A DNA stretch of 37,680 bases from Acidimicrobiia bacterium (GCA_947476745.1 CANJRG010000029.1:1-37680), one strand, 5' to 3'; counted from the stretch's first letter, positions 1-9,427 are shown. The notes: generated by a model from the sequence alone, not told the origin. A program made the numbers and translations.

Positions 1-94
1 CCTGCTTGCGTGACTCGTCCGGCTCGATCTCCTCGAGCACGAACCTGACCGCCTGGTCCTTGAACTCAGGCGTGTAATCCTTCCTCGCTGGCAT
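1..94 (-). CDS. IS3-family transposase OrfA, N-terminal fragment (runs off the left edge)
   Basis: The complement of the first 94 bases reads an ATG-started peptide of 31 residues beginning MPARKDYTPEFKDQAVRFV, the typical opening of the helix-turn-helix OrfA protein of IS3-type insertion sequences, which binds the element's ends before transposition. An AAGGA-type ribosome site lies just upstream on the minus strand. The rest of the gene and the OrfB integrase are outside the window. The end of the element should lie between here and about position 250, but I could not recognise an inverted repeat. Its presence marks the left boundary of the YhaO/YhaN region as a site of past transposition. 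Confidence 0.85.
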   Translation of the reverse strand, partial: MPARKDYTPEFKDQAVRFVLEEIEPDESRKQ

Positions 95-270
95 CTCCTG
101 ATCCTTCCAAAGGTTGGGAGGACCTGATGCAAAACCCCGGCCGGTTCAGTCGGCCTCGACTCATGATCTCCCCGAGTCGCTACTCGCCCTCCTGGAAGCG
201 GTGCGGGAGCTTCTTGGTTAGCGGGCTGGCACATACTGGTGACATGTTCCACGAGTACGGAGGTGATTGC

Positions 271-405
271 ATGACAGTGAATTGGTCTGAAAGATCACTC
301 ATCAGTACGGGACAGGAAGCGCAGACTGGGCTGCAGCGCGGTCTCAAGTGGCTGACTAACGTCGCAACATTGATCTTCACCCGAGCTGGAGGCGTAGCGC
401 GATGA
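271..405 (+). CDS. possible 44-residue ORF translationally coupled to the nuclease gene
   Basis: An ATG at 271 is preceded by a strong Shine-Dalgarno stretch (GGAGGTGA, 259-266). The frame stays open for 44 codons, and its TGA (403-405) overlaps the ATG of the next gene as ATGA. The product is basic, has no signal or membrane segment, and resembles nothing I know. The same frame is open back to 127 but without a ribosome site there. It may be a true small protein, a leader that couples translation into the nuclease gene, or chance. The strong ribosome site and the exact overlap are the only support. Confidence 0.35.
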   Translation: MTVNWSERSLISTGQEAQTGLQRGLKWLTNVATLIFTRAGGVAR

Positions 406-1652
406 AAGTCCTTCATGCCGCTGATCTGCACATTGACTCTCCGCTGCGGGGTCTGACCCGTTACGAAGGAGCGCCTGTCGAAGAAATGCAGCTCGCCGCT
501 CGCCGCGCCACGGAGAATCTCGTTCAAGCGGCCATCGATCACACCGTCGATCTCGTGGTCATCGCCGGTGATGTGTTCGACGGCGACTGGAAGGACTACG
601 GCACCGGCCTGTTCTGGACGCGCCAACTGGGAGAGCTGCACGACCACGGGATCCCGGTCGTGATCGTGGCGGGCAATCACGACGCCGCCAGCGACTTCAG
701 CCGTCGTCTCACGATGCCCGACAACGTCACGCAGTTGTCGACCAGCAAACCGGAGGCGAAGCGATTCGACGACCTCGACCTCGTGGTTGTTGGCCAGGGG
801 TACGGAGCCAGGAGCATGCCGAACGATCTGGTCGCCGGGTTTCCACTCGCTGACCCCGGGCTCTTCACGCTCGGGCTGCTCCACACGAGCCTCGACGGCC
901 GGCCGGGTCATGCCTCGTACGCACCCACCTCGCTCGACATGCTGCGCGGCCGCGGTTACCAGTACTGGGCGCTCGGCCACGTCCACAAGCGGGAAGTGGT
1001 GCTTGAGGATCCGTGGGTCGTGTTTCCAGGCAACGTCCAGGGTCGGCATGCGCGGGAGACCGGGTCGAAAGGTGCCTCGCTCGTTACCGTCGAGAACGGT
1101 GAGGTGCAGTCCGTTGAGCACTTGTCGCTCGACGTCGCGCGCTGGGCCGACCGCACCATCGACTGCGCCGCGGCAAACGACCTCGACTCGCTTCTCGCAC
1201 TGGTCAGCAGCGGCCTCGACGAAGCGGTCGCCGAAGCCGATGGCCGCCTCGTTGCGCTGCGGGTGCGGCTGGTGGGTGCCTCCCCGGTACACCAAGTGCT
1301 GTGGACGAACCCCGACCGCGTGGAAGCCGAGGTGCGCCGCCTCGGAGCACTCCAATCGGGTGTGTGGATCGAGAAGGTCAAGATCGAGACTCGTAGGCAA
1401 GGCGAGGTCGACTCCGAGCTGATGGCGGGCATCACTTCGACGGCGGCAGCGTTGAAGGCGAGTGTGGAAGAGTTGGCAGCGCTCGACGGTATGTTCACCG
1501 ACTTCCGCAACAAGATCCCGGCCGAACTCCGGCTCGACGGGGGAGCGAGCGACGGCGAACCGGTGTTGGCCTCGCCAGCGCACATCGCGGCGTCGCTCGA
1601 CGCAGCGGTCGACCTCGTGGCGGCCATGCTCAGCGGGAGTGGTGCGGCATGA
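402..1652 (+). CDS. YhaO/SbcD-like metallophosphoesterase (DNA repair exonuclease subunit)
   Basis: This 416-residue protein has the full calcineurin-like metallophosphoesterase motif set: D-x-H (D8, H10), GD (56-57), GNHD (91-94), a histidine in LLHTS (161) and GHVH (192-195). These residues hold the two catalytic metals in Mre11/SbcD/YhaO nucleases. The remaining C-terminal half would be the capping and partner-binding part. Length matches Bacillus YhaO (about 400 residues). Its TGA overlaps the ATG of the YhaN-like ATPase (ATGA at 1649-1652), so the two are co-translated and probably form a cytoplasmic complex acting on DNA ends, as SbcCD does. GGAGG lies 9 nt before the ATG. DNA end processing is inferred from family membership. 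Confidence 0.87.
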   Translation: MKVLHAADLHIDSPLRGLTRYEGAPVEEMQLAARRATENLVQAAIDHTVDLVVIAGDVFDGDWKDYGTGLFWTRQLGELHDHGIPVVIVAGNHDAASDFSRRLTMPDNVTQLSTSKPEAKRFDDLDLVVVGQGYGARSMPNDLVAGFPLADPGLFTLGLLHTSLDGRPGHASYAPTSLDMLRGRGYQYWALGHVHKREVVLEDPWVVFPGNVQGRHARETGSKGASLVTVENGEVQSVEHLSLDVARWADRTIDCAAANDLDSLLALVSSGLDEAVAEADGRLVALRVRLVGASPVHQVLWTNPDRVEAEVRRLGALQSGVWIEKVKIETRRQGEVDSELMAGITSTAAALKASVEELAALDGMFTDFRNKIPAELRLDGGASDGEPVLASPAHIAASLDAAVDLVAAMLSGSGAA

Positions 1653-4600
1653 GGTTCTCCAAACTTCATCTCGCAAAGTTCGGCATGTTCACCGACACGG
1701 TGCTGGACGTCTCGCTGGTCGGGGTCAACGTCATCGTTGGCAAGAACGAAGCGGGCAAGTCCACGGCGATGGATGCCATCACCCAGCTGCTCTACGGCAT
1801 TCCACTGCAGAGCGTGCATGACTACGTGCACAAGTACTCCGACCTCCGCATAGGAGGCGCACTCGTGGGCTCCGACGGCAAGTCCATCGAGATCTACCGC
1901 ATCAAGAAGAGCGGCCCCTCGTTGCGCAACGCAGACGGCGACACCATCGGCGACGAAGTGCTGCGGGAGTTGCTCGGTGGAGTCAACGAGGACGTGTTCA
2001 CCCAGCTGTTCTCCATCAGCCACGACGAAATCACCGAGGGCGGCGCTGCGCTGCTCGACAGCGAGGGTGACCTTGGCGCGGCGCTCTTCGGTGCCGGCAG
2101 GGGGCTCACCACGCTCAACGCGGTGCTCGCGAAGCTCGATTCCAGGGCCGGGGAGCTATTCAAGCCCAGGGCCATCAAGTCGCTCGTCAACGCCGATGTC
2201 GCTCGTTACAAGGATCTGACGGCACGGGTCAAAGAGACATCGCAGAGCGCCGCCGAAGTCGAGCGGCTGAACAAGACGCTGGGCACAGCAGAAGCGGATC
2301 AGACCGCCAAGGATGCCGAACTCAAGAGTGTCTCCTCGTCACTGAACAAGGCCAATCGGGTCCGACGCTCAAAGGTGCTCGTCTTCAAACGGCGAGACGC
2401 CATCGACGAACTCGCCGACCTTGAGCTGCAGGGAGCGCGGGTGGACGCACAGATCCCCGCGCTCTTGACGGAGGCATCTGACAGTCGTTTCAAGTCGACT
2501 ACCGCCATTGCCGGTCTGGAGGCCGATCTGGCAGCTCTGGACCGGAAACTCGATGACCTCGTGGTCGACGAGCAACTCGTCGCGCAGAGCAGCGGCATCG
2601 ACGCGCTGACTGAGGAGATCGGCACCCTGCGCGTGAACTACAAGGATCTGCCGGGCTTGAACAAGCAGGTGGGCGATCTCGAACGGGCTTTGGCCGGGCT
2701 CTTGCGCCGGCTGCCCGAAGGTTGCCGGAGCGATGCCACCGGCATGCCGCAGTTGACCGATGTCGAGATCAGCAGTGTACAACGGCTGGTCTCGTCGCGC
2801 GGTCGGCTGGAGCCTGCGCTCGAAGCCGCCCGCACCGCACTCACCGAGAGCGAACAACTGCTCGCCAGTAATGAAGCGGACTTCTCGTCACTTCGCGAGC
2901 CGGTCGACGTGGTGAACCTGGCTGCGGCCGTCGCCCGCATCCGACAGGAGGGACAACTGGAAGCCGGGATCGCCACACTCCACGCTGAAGCCGACGGCCT
3001 TGTCGCCACGATCTCGGCGACACTCGCCTCAGTAGGCCTGCGTTCCGCTCCACGCGATGCCGACGCGATCCCGATTCCCGATAGCGCGTCCGTCCATGAC
3101 GCTGACAGCGCCGTCACGGCGGCACGCAACGATCTCGTAGCAGCAGAGAAGGAGCTTGATCGTCTCCGGAGCGAACGCGCCACTGCCGAAGATGAGCTCC
3201 AGTCGTTGATTCGCAAGGCCGATCCGCCGTCCGGCGCGGAACTCGAAACCGAACGTAGTCGCCGCGACGATGGATGGCAGCTGGTGCGAGCAGCATGGCT
3301 CGGCCCCGCAACGGCCCAGGATGGGGTCGAGGCATGGACGTCGGGTGAACCGCTGGACCTGGCCTACGAGGCTTCGGTCGCAAGCGCCGACGCCGTTGCG
3401 GACCGGATGCTGGGCGATGCGCAGTCGGTGGAGAAGCGCGCCCTTCTCGAGTGGCAGATCACGGTGTCCGCAGAGTCGATCCTCGCACAGGAGGGCATCG
3501 TCGGGGAACGGCGTAACGGCATTGATGCCGCCGTCGAGCGGTGGGATGGACTGTGGGCGCGGCTCTCCATCGAAGCTGGCGACCGCAAGGCAATGGACTA
3601 TCTGCTCGCCAAGGCGACCACGGCTGCAGCTGGCGCGGTCCGGTTACGCGGGCTCGACGAGCGGCTGGCCGCACAGCAGACGATCGTCGAGGCGTCGAGG
3701 TCGGACCTCCGATCGCTGTTGGCCGAAGCGGGTGACACCCCCGACGAGCAACTCACTCTGGCGGCCGTACTCGACCGCGCCGAGTCGCACTGCGCACAGG
3801 CCGGCCGCGACCGCGAAGCGCGAACCATCGCCGAAAAGGCTGTCGCCGCGGCGAGCAAGGCGGTGAATAGCGCCGCAGGGAAGCTGGAGGGTATCGAGAA
3901 GGAACTGGCAGAGTGGCTCACTGAGTGGACCGAAGCGTTGGTGCCGCTCGGACTGTCGGCCGACACGAACTCCAGCGACGTCTGGAATCTTCTGGACACT
4001 ATCTCTGACGTTGACGTGAAGAGCGCAGATGTCGAAGAGAAGCGCCGTCGTGTGGCCGGCATCGAACGACGGAACAAAGAGATCCTCGACGACCTGGAAG
4101 CTGTGGCGGCGCGGTTGTCCCACCTCGGGCTCGGAACCACCGACGCAACCACGGCAATCAGCGGGCTCAAGGAACGGCTGGACGCCGCGGTGAAGATCCG
4201 TACGCAACGTGTCACGCTAGAGAAGGAGCGCGACGAGAAGGTCGCTGCGATGGACTCCACCCGCGGCACGCTGATCAGAGCGGCGACCGACATCCGGCAG
4301 CTCGTCGAGCAATCCAATCTGGCCGATGAAGATGCCCTCAGGTCAGCGGTCACTCGAACCGAAAGAGCCACCGAGCTCGAAAGCCTTGTTACGCAATGGG
4401 ACGACGAGTTACTCGAGGCGGCGGGTGTTCCCCTGGCACAAGTGGAAAGCGAGGTTGACGAACTCTCCGACGCCGACCTGGACGCCCTCATTGACGAACT
4501 ATCCCGGGAGTGCGACGCTCTCGACGAGCAGCGGACTGAGATCACCCTGTCGGTGGGCGCCCGGCGTAGCCAGCTCGCCGAGATCGACGAGTCGCACGAG

Positions 4601-5152
4601 GCGGCACTTGCCGCGGAGCAGGCGCAAGCGACGTTGGCGGAGTTGAGCAATCACGCCGATGAGTACGTCCGCGTTGTGCTGGCGAAGCAGATACTGGAGC
4701 GAGAGATCGAGGACTATCGCGAACGCAACCAGGGCCCGATCCTCGGCAGGGCCACCGAACTGTTCGAGCGGCTCACGCTGCAGCGCTACACGGGCATCGA
4801 GACTGACACCGACAGGAAGGGCAAAGTTGTCCTGCAGGCGAAGACTGCCAATGGCTCGATAATCGAGGTGTCGAGTCTCAGCACTGGTACGCGCGATCAG
4901 CTGTACCTTGCGCTGCGCCTCGCCGCGTTAGAGCATTTTGCCGCGGCGGGTCAGAGCGTGCCGTTGCTGCTCGACGATCTGTTCGTGCACTTCGACGACG
5001 AACGTACTCAGGCTGGATTACGGGTGCTCGACGAGCTGTCGTCCACCGTGCAGGTGCTGCTCTTTACTCACCACGAGCGGGTGGCCGAGCAGGCGATGAA
5101 GGCGATCGACGCGCCGCGACTCACGGTTCTGCAGCTTGGCACCCCCGTTTGA
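1649..5152 (+). CDS. YhaN/SbcC-like SMC-type ATPase
   Basis: This 1167-residue protein has an SMC/Rad50 layout. Walker A (GKNEAGKST, 31-39) sits at the N-terminus, followed by a very long charged stretch rich in Ala, Glu and Leu that is probably coiled coil. The C-terminal half carries the ABC signature (SLSTGTRDQ, 1076-1084), Walker B (LLLDDLFVHFDD, 1106-1117) and the switch histidine region (THH, 1140-1142). The phrase GTRDQLYLALRLA is characteristic of YhaN-type rather than classical SbcC proteins. It is somewhat longer than Bacillus YhaN (about 960). The start overlaps the nuclease stop by 4 nt, so the pair is an operon. Expected role: ATP-driven opening or tethering of DNA ends for its nuclease partner. 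A defence role is possible but nothing here shows it. Confidence 0.87.
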   Translation: MRFSKLHLAKFGMFTDTVLDVSLVGVNVIVGKNEAGKSTAMDAITQLLYGIPLQSVHDYVHKYSDLRIGGALVGSDGKSIEIYRIKKSGPSLRNADGDTIGDEVLRELLGGVNEDVFTQLFSISHDEITEGGAALLDSEGDLGAALFGAGRGLTTLNAVLAKLDSRAGELFKPRAIKSLVNADVARYKDLTARVKETSQSAAEVERLNKTLGTAEADQTAKDAELKSVSSSLNKANRVRRSKVLVFKRRDAIDELADLELQGARVDAQIPALLTEASDSRFKSTTAIAGLEADLAALDRKLDDLVVDEQLVAQSSGIDALTEEIGTLRVNYKDLPGLNKQVGDLERALAGLLRRLPEGCRSDATGMPQLTDVEISSVQRLVSSRGRLEPALEAARTALTESEQLLASNEADFSSLREPVDVVNLAAAVARIRQEGQLEAGIATLHAEADGLVATISATLASVGLRSAPRDADAIPIPDSASVHDADSAVTAARNDLVAAEKELDRLRSERATAEDELQSLIRKADPPSGAELETERSRRDDGWQLVRAAWLGPATAQDGVEAWTSGEPLDLAYEASVASADAVADRMLGDAQSVEKRALLEWQITVSAESILAQEGIVGERRNGIDAAVERWDGLWARLSIEAGDRKAMDYLLAKATTAAAGAVRLRGLDERLAAQQTIVEASRSDLRSLLAEAGDTPDEQLTLAAVLDRAESHCAQAGRDREARTIAEKAVAAASKAVNSAAGKLEGIEKELAEWLTEWTEALVPLGLSADTNSSDVWNLLDTISDVDVKSADVEEKRRRVAGIERRNKEILDDLEAVAARLSHLGLGTTDATTAISGLKERLDAAVKIRTQRVTLEKERDEKVAAMDSTRGTLIRAATDIRQLVEQSNLADEDALRSAVTRTERATELESLVTQWDDELLEAAGVPLAQVESEVDELSDADLDALIDELSRECDALDEQRTEITLSVGARRSQLAEIDESHEAALAAEQAQATLAELSNHADEYVRVVLAKQILEREIEDYRERNQGPILGRATELFERLTLQRYTGIETDTDRKGKVVLQAKTANGSIIEVSSLSTGTRDQLYLALRLAALEHFAAAGQSVPLLLDDLFVHFDDERTQAGLRVLDELSSTVQVLLFTHHERVAEQAMKAIDAPRLTVLQLGTPV

Positions 5153-5524
5153 GGGTCATGGACCCCCGAAGCTGTCAGAGACCTTCAAGTAGAACGCCTT
5201 CGACCCCGCTGGCGATGACGCCCACGGGCGATTCAGAGGTTTGGGACCGTCGTCGTTGGGGAATCGTTCCAGCGTGACTCGCAGACTGCGCAACGCCGCC
5301 CTCGTGACCGCGCCCTTGGGGAGCCCGGATGTCGGACTGCCGGTCACGGCTGACGAACCTTCGCGGGGCCGGGCGCATCCGATCGAAGGTAGGACGGCCC
5401 GGGATGTGGTCTTTCCCGAACCGATGCGACGGTGGGTCGACGATGGCGGCTCTATCCCCTCCGGTGGGTATCGAGCGACGGCGATTGTGGCGTTGCCTTC
5501 TGCCCAAACCTCGGGCTGGGCCGA
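5153..5524. other. 372-bp gap with no supported gene
   Basis: The stretch lies between the ATPase stop and the glycosyltransferase start. Frames stay open on both strands because of high GC, but none shows a ribosome site, a codon pattern like the neighbours or a recognisable motif. A weak hairpin (GGGTC-ATG-GACCC, from about 5154) lies just after the ATPase stop and could act as a terminator. This is the seam between the IS-flanked YhaO/YhaN block and the glycan block. Confidence 0.5.
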
Positions 5525-6574
5525 TTGAGTCGACTGTCCGACGATCGTTCCTTGCGGATCGGTATCATCGCTCCACCTTGGGTTCAGGTGCCGCCGTCGC
5601 AGTACGGCGGAACCGAGTTGGTCCTCGACCGTTTGGCGCGCGGGCTCACCGCAGAAGGGCACGCGGTCGATCTGTTCACGACCGGAGAGTCGACCTGCCC
5701 GGTACCCCGGTCGTGGCCGTATCCCGCAGCGTTGGGCACCACCGGCGATCCAGCTGCCGAGTTCGCCCATGTCCAGCGGGCGTATACGCTCTTCGCCGGA
5801 GTCGACATCGTGCACGATCACACCCTGACCGGCCCGGCCTGGGCGCGGTCCTGGCGGCCGGAGCTTCCAGTGGTGACGACCAACCATGGCCCGTTCAACC
5901 CGTGGTCGATCGCTCATTTCAAGAGCTTCGCCGACGATGTGCCGGTGATCGCCATCTCCGACGCCCAGCGGCGCAGCGCGCTGGGCGTGCCCATCGCGAC
6001 GACCATCCATCATGGCGTCGAGGTCGAGAATTTCCACCTCGGCGATGGTGGAGGTGGCTACCTGTTGTTTCTCGGCCGGATGAGCGCAGAGAAAGGGGTT
6101 CACCGGGCGATCACCGTGGCGCAGGCCGCCGGGAAGCCGCTGATCATCGCCGCCAAGATGTGGGAAGAGGACGAGATCCGCTACTTCGCGGAGCAGGTGG
6201 AGCCTCGCCTCTGTGAGGACATCGTCTACGTCGGTCAGGCCGGCGAACAGCGCAAGGCCGAGCTGTTGGCCGGGGCCATCGCCCTGGTGAACCCGATACG
6301 CTGGCCGGAACCGTTCGGTCTGGTGATGATCGAGGCGCTCGCTTCGGGGACGCCGGTGCTCGCCTTCGCCGAGGGTGCGGCGCCGGAGATCGTGGAACAC
6401 GGGCGGACCGGATTCCTCTGCCGGGACGAAGCCGATATGGCCCGCCGCGTCGACGAGGTTCCCGGGCTGAGTCGCCTCGCTTGTCGAGCCGCCGCGGCCG
6501 AGCGATTCTCGGCAAGGGTTTTCGTCGAACGACACATCGATTTCTACCGAAAGGTCCTCCGGGACCGGGTATGA
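5525..6574 (+). CDS. GT4-family glycosyltransferase
   Basis: From a TTG at 5525 this reads 349 residues of GT-B glycosyltransferase. The N-terminal Rossmann strand (LRIGIIAPPWV) leads into the glycine loop QYGGTE, then VHDH and TTNHGP. The C-terminal domain has FLGRMSAEKG and the E-x7-E donor-binding motif (EPFGLVMIEAL). Such enzymes move a sugar from a nucleotide-sugar to an acceptor in the cytoplasm. An ATG at 5432 is in frame, but the extra 31 residues look non-coding, and the decayed copy at 10255 starts close to LRIGII, so I favour a start near 5525. No good ribosome site is visible. The next gene, a debranching-type glycosidase, starts 51 nt downstream and is probably co-transcribed. 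The substrate is not predictable. Confidence 0.85.
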   Translation: MSRLSDDRSLRIGIIAPPWVQVPPSQYGGTELVLDRLARGLTAEGHAVDLFTTGESTCPVPRSWPYPAALGTTGDPAAEFAHVQRAYTLFAGVDIVHDHTLTGPAWARSWRPELPVVTTNHGPFNPWSIAHFKSFADDVPVIAISDAQRRSALGVPIATTIHHGVEVENFHLGDGGGGYLLFLGRMSAEKGVHRAITVAQAAGKPLIIAAKMWEEDEIRYFAEQVEPRLCEDIVYVGQAGEQRKAELLAGAIALVNPIRWPEPFGLVMIEALASGTPVLAFAEGAAPEIVEHGRTGFLCRDEADMARRVDEVPGLSRLACRAAAAERFSARVFVERHIDFYRKVLRDRV

Positions 6575-6625
6575 GCGGGCCCGTTCGCCGGTTCCGGCGG
6601 GGGTAGCCGACAGAGGAGTGCGCCA

Positions 6626-8734
6626 ATGGAACAGGGTGTGTGGTCATTCGAGGGCGAGGTCGTGCGTACTGGTAGGTATGGCGCGCCGATAACCTTGGTT
6701 GATGCCGCGGATTTCTGCCTTTCCGCCACGAATGGTGACATTCGACGCGGTACGCCACACGGTCTCTTTCTCCTCGATTCCCGGTTTCTCTGCCAGTTCG
6801 AACTGCTCGTCGAGGGAAAGGTCGTCGAGGGTCTCGGTGCGTCGGTCGACGAACCGGGCGCTGCCACCTACTTCGGAAGGGTCGACACGGCGTTGGTGGT
6901 GTTGCGGCGACGCCAGTTGCATCGGGGGCTGATCGAGGAGATCATCGTCCGGAACCACGGCATGGCGCATCGGCAGATCACGGTGGCGATCGCCGTCGAC
7001 GCTGATTTCGCCGATCTGTTCGAGGTGAAGGAGGGTCGGGTCCAGCAGAGAGGTTGGTACGGGCAGGACGTCGTCGACGGCTGTATCCACCTTGGACACC
7101 AGCTCGGCCATCGATCACGAGAGGCGCGTATCGCCTTCACCGACAAGCCGGCGGCGACCAGCGAGGGCGCCACGTGGAGGGTCTCGTTGGCGCCTGGTGA
7201 GTCATGGTCCACGACGGTCAAGGTGACGGCGAAGGTCAATGGCTCGCCGCTGTCGACCGAGGCGACGCCGACGCGCAAGCGTTGGCACGGGCTGATTCCG
7301 CAGATTCGCTCGGACGACAACTCGCTCGAGCGGGCGGTCTTCCAGGCCGCCAGGGATCTCGGCAGTTTGCGCATCTTCGACCCCGAGTTCCCCGAACGGG
7401 CTGTCGTGGCGGCCGGCGCGCCGTGGTTCATGTCGCCCTTCGGCCGGGACTCGTTGCTCACCGCATGGATGGCCCTGATCGTGGATCCGACCCTCGCCCT
7501 CGGGGTGCTCGAGACCCTGGCACGATTCCAGGGCACGAAGACCGACGCCGACACCGAGGAGGAACCCGGCCGGATCCTGCACGAGATGCGCTTCGACGAT
7601 GCCACCTCGAGCCTGTTGGGCAGCGGGCACATCTACTACGGCACGGTTGATGCCACACCCCTGTTCGTCATGCTGCTCGGGGAACTGCGCTCGTGGGGCA
7701 TCGCCGAGGACGCCGTCGACGGGCTGCTCGGCCATGCCGATCGAGCCCTGGATTGGCTGCTCGGACGCGCGGGCCGTAACCCGAACGGCTACATCACCTA
7801 CGAGCGATCCTCGCCGAGGGGCCTGGCGAACCAGGGCTGGAAAGACTCCTGGGACGGTATCCGTTACGCCCACGGCGGTGTCGCCGATGCTCCGATCGCC
7901 TTGTGCGAGGTGCAGGGCTACACCTATGCGGCGTATCTGGCGCGGGCCCACTTCGCGCGTGACGGGGGAGACACCCGAACGGCACGCCTCTGGTACGACC
8001 GGGCCTCGTCCCTCCGTGAGGCGTTCAACCGAGATTTCTGGCTCCCCGATCGCGGCTATTTCGCCATAGGTCTCGACGCGGCCGGCCGGCCGATCGATTC
8101 CCTGGCCTCCAACCAGGGTCATTGTCTGTGGACCGGGATCGTCGACGACGACAAAGCGGCGTCGGTCGCCGAGGTGCTGCTCTCACCGGCGATGTTCAGC
8201 GGATGGGGTGTTCGTACGCTTGCCTCGACCGAACCGGCCTACAACCCGGTCAGCTACCACTGTGGTTCCGTGTGGCCGCACGACAACGCCATCATCGCCG
8301 CAGGGCTTGTTCGCTACGGTCATACCGATGCTGCACATCGCGTCATGCGGGGCATCCTCGACGTGGCCGACAACAATCGCGGCAGACTGCCGGAACTGTT
8401 CAGCGGCCTTGACCGCAACGAGCTCGGTGTGCCGGCGGCCTACCCGACCTCGTGCGAGCCGCAGGCCTGGGCCGCCGCGGTGCCGTTGATGTTCCTTCGG
8501 CTGCTGTTGCGATTCGACCCGTCGGTAACGGACGGGCTGCTGCACGTCGACCCGATCCTGCCGACCTGGATCACCGAGCTGCAGGTCGAGGGCGTCCCGC
8601 TGGGGGGGTCGCGGGTGGCCGTGGATGTCGACGGCGACCGGGTCGAGGTGCAGGGCCTGCCTGGTTCGCTCACCCTGGAGCGTCGGGCCCGTGAGCCGAT
8701 GACGAAGCTGCACACCGCGCTCGGGTCCGAGTGA
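6626..8734 (+). CDS. glycogen-debranching-type glycosidase (GDE N-terminal domain plus six-hairpin catalytic domain)
   Basis: This 702-residue protein starts at an ATG preceded by AGAGGAG. Residues 1-230 look like the bacterial glycogen-debranching N-terminal domain (GDIRRGTPHGLFLLDSR). Residues 240-680 look like an (alpha/alpha)6 six-hairpin glycosidase, with APWFMSPFGRDSLLTAWM, GRILHEMRF, the DATPLFVMLL segment and SYHCGSVWPHDNA. These phrases are typical of the amylo-alpha-1,6-glucosidase-like family. It probably hydrolyses glucosidic linkages in a storage or compatible-solute glucan in the cytoplasm (no signal peptide). Coupling to the GT4 gene upstream suggests a glucan synthesis and trimming pair. 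A deleted second copy lies at 10352-10642. Confidence 0.85.
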   Translation: MEQGVWSFEGEVVRTGRYGAPITLVDAADFCLSATNGDIRRGTPHGLFLLDSRFLCQFELLVEGKVVEGLGASVDEPGAATYFGRVDTALVVLRRRQLHRGLIEEIIVRNHGMAHRQITVAIAVDADFADLFEVKEGRVQQRGWYGQDVVDGCIHLGHQLGHRSREARIAFTDKPAATSEGATWRVSLAPGESWSTTVKVTAKVNGSPLSTEATPTRKRWHGLIPQIRSDDNSLERAVFQAARDLGSLRIFDPEFPERAVVAAGAPWFMSPFGRDSLLTAWMALIVDPTLALGVLETLARFQGTKTDADTEEEPGRILHEMRFDDATSSLLGSGHIYYGTVDATPLFVMLLGELRSWGIAEDAVDGLLGHADRALDWLLGRAGRNPNGYITYERSSPRGLANQGWKDSWDGIRYAHGGVADAPIALCEVQGYTYAAYLARAHFARDGGDTRTARLWYDRASSLREAFNRDFWLPDRGYFAIGLDAAGRPIDSLASNQGHCLWTGIVDDDKAASVAEVLLSPAMFSGWGVRTLASTEPAYNPVSYHCGSVWPHDNAIIAAGLVRYGHTDAAHRVMRGILDVADNNRGRLPELFSGLDRNELGVPAAYPTSCEPQAWAAAVPLMFLRLLLRFDPSVTDGLLHVDPILPTWITELQVEGVPLGGSRVAVDVDGDRVEVQGLPGSLTLERRAREPMTKLHTALGSE

Positions 8735-8843
8735 CTCCCGCCCGAACCGCATCGACGCCGCCGGGCGGCCCGGGGGGAGCGGGGCCACACGACCCTGGTC
8801 GCGACCCTGGTCGCCCTCCGGTTCGGCCCGGCCCGTAGCCCGC

Positions 8844-8871
8844 TGGACGCCGCCGGTAGGTGTCCTATGAT
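8844..8871 (+). promoter_or_regulatory. promoter, leaderless, for the lipoprotein gene
   Basis: TATGAT (8866-8871) is a near-perfect -10 box. TGGACG (8844-8849) lies 16 nt upstream as a candidate -35. The ATG at 8879 follows the -10 box after exactly 7 nt, where transcription should begin, so the mRNA would start at or next to the start codon. The other in-frame ATG (8867) falls inside the -10 box and is unlikely. Confidence 0.6.
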
Positions 8872-8878
8872 TCCGGCC

Positions 8879-9427
8879 ATGGGTAGTCTCCGGTCTCGTT
8901 TCCACTCCGATCGGCGACGCACGGTCGTCCTGGCGGCGGGGCTGTCGGTCGCAGCGGTCGCCGGTTGCAGTTCAGGTTCGTCCGATGCGGCAGAGACGGC
9001 CGGCAAGCTCGACGGCACCGTGTGGTGCGCACCGGAACAGCACGAACGGCTATCGGTCGACTGGCAGGGTGAGGTGGCGACCAAGGCAGGCAAGGACGTA
9101 TGCCTGAGCTTCGCCCGGCGTAGCCAGCACTACATCGTCACGGTGACGTGGTGGAACGTGGTGAACCGGGTCCACGTCCAGGAATGGGCCGTCGCCTCAC
9201 AGGCCGGCCCCACCCGGATGTACTACACCGAGGCGCGGCAACCCGGCGAGCAGGACTTCCCGGGCATCGAAGGATTTGGCGAGATCGACATCATCTCCGA
9301 GGACAGGATGAAACTTCACCAGTTCGGCTTTCTCGCCGACGGTGAGTCCGCCGTGTTCGACACGACGCTCGCACGGGTCCCTTCGCTGCCGGAGATCCCG
9401 ATCCCGCGGACGTACCCTGCGCCGTGA
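8879..9427 (+). CDS. putative lipoprotein of unknown function
   Basis: This 182-residue protein has a basic N-terminus, a hydrophobic stretch (TVVLAAGLSVAAVAG) and a lipobox VAGC, so the cysteine at residue 30 should be lipid-modified after signal peptidase II cleavage and the protein anchored outside the membrane. A Ser/Gly linker follows, then about 140 residues with WCAPEQHE, a second cysteine, and a Trp/Tyr-rich beta-like region. I recognise no family. The start is ATG 8879 because the -10 box TATGAT ends 7 nt before it; an ATG 12 nt earlier is in frame. A hairpin directly after the stop suggests a single-gene transcript. Confidence 0.75.
   Translation: MGSLRSRFHSDRRRTVVLAAGLSVAAVAGCSSGSSDAAETAGKLDGTVWCAPEQHERLSVDWQGEVATKAGKDVCLSFARRSQHYIVTVTWWNVVNRVHVQEWAVASQAGPTRMYYTEARQPGEQDFPGIEGFGEIDIISEDRMKLHQFGFLADGESAVFDTTLARVPSLPEIPIPRTYPAP

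Noticed and set aside
127-270. Extending the small ORF upstream of the nuclease gene back to ATG 127
   Set aside because: There is no ribosome site at 127 and the region overlaps the probable end of the insertion sequence. The ATG at 271 has a strong ribosome site.
180-1676. Long minus-strand open frame opposite the nuclease gene (also similar frames at 956-2023, 3598-4650, 13971-15626 upstream of badI, 28070-29305 and elsewhere)
   Set aside because: They are antisense shadows created by high GC. They lack ribosome sites and motifs, and the opposite strand carries clear conserved proteins.
402-5152. Calling the nuclease-ATPase pair a defined anti-phage system
   Set aside because: The motifs fit YhaO/YhaN or SbcCD. 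No additional effector or defence gene is present to support a defence call.
5156-5528. Minus-strand and plus-strand open frames in the gap after the ATPase gene
   Set aside because: No start signal, no recognisable motif and no agreement in codon pattern with neighbours. Left as a gene-free gap.
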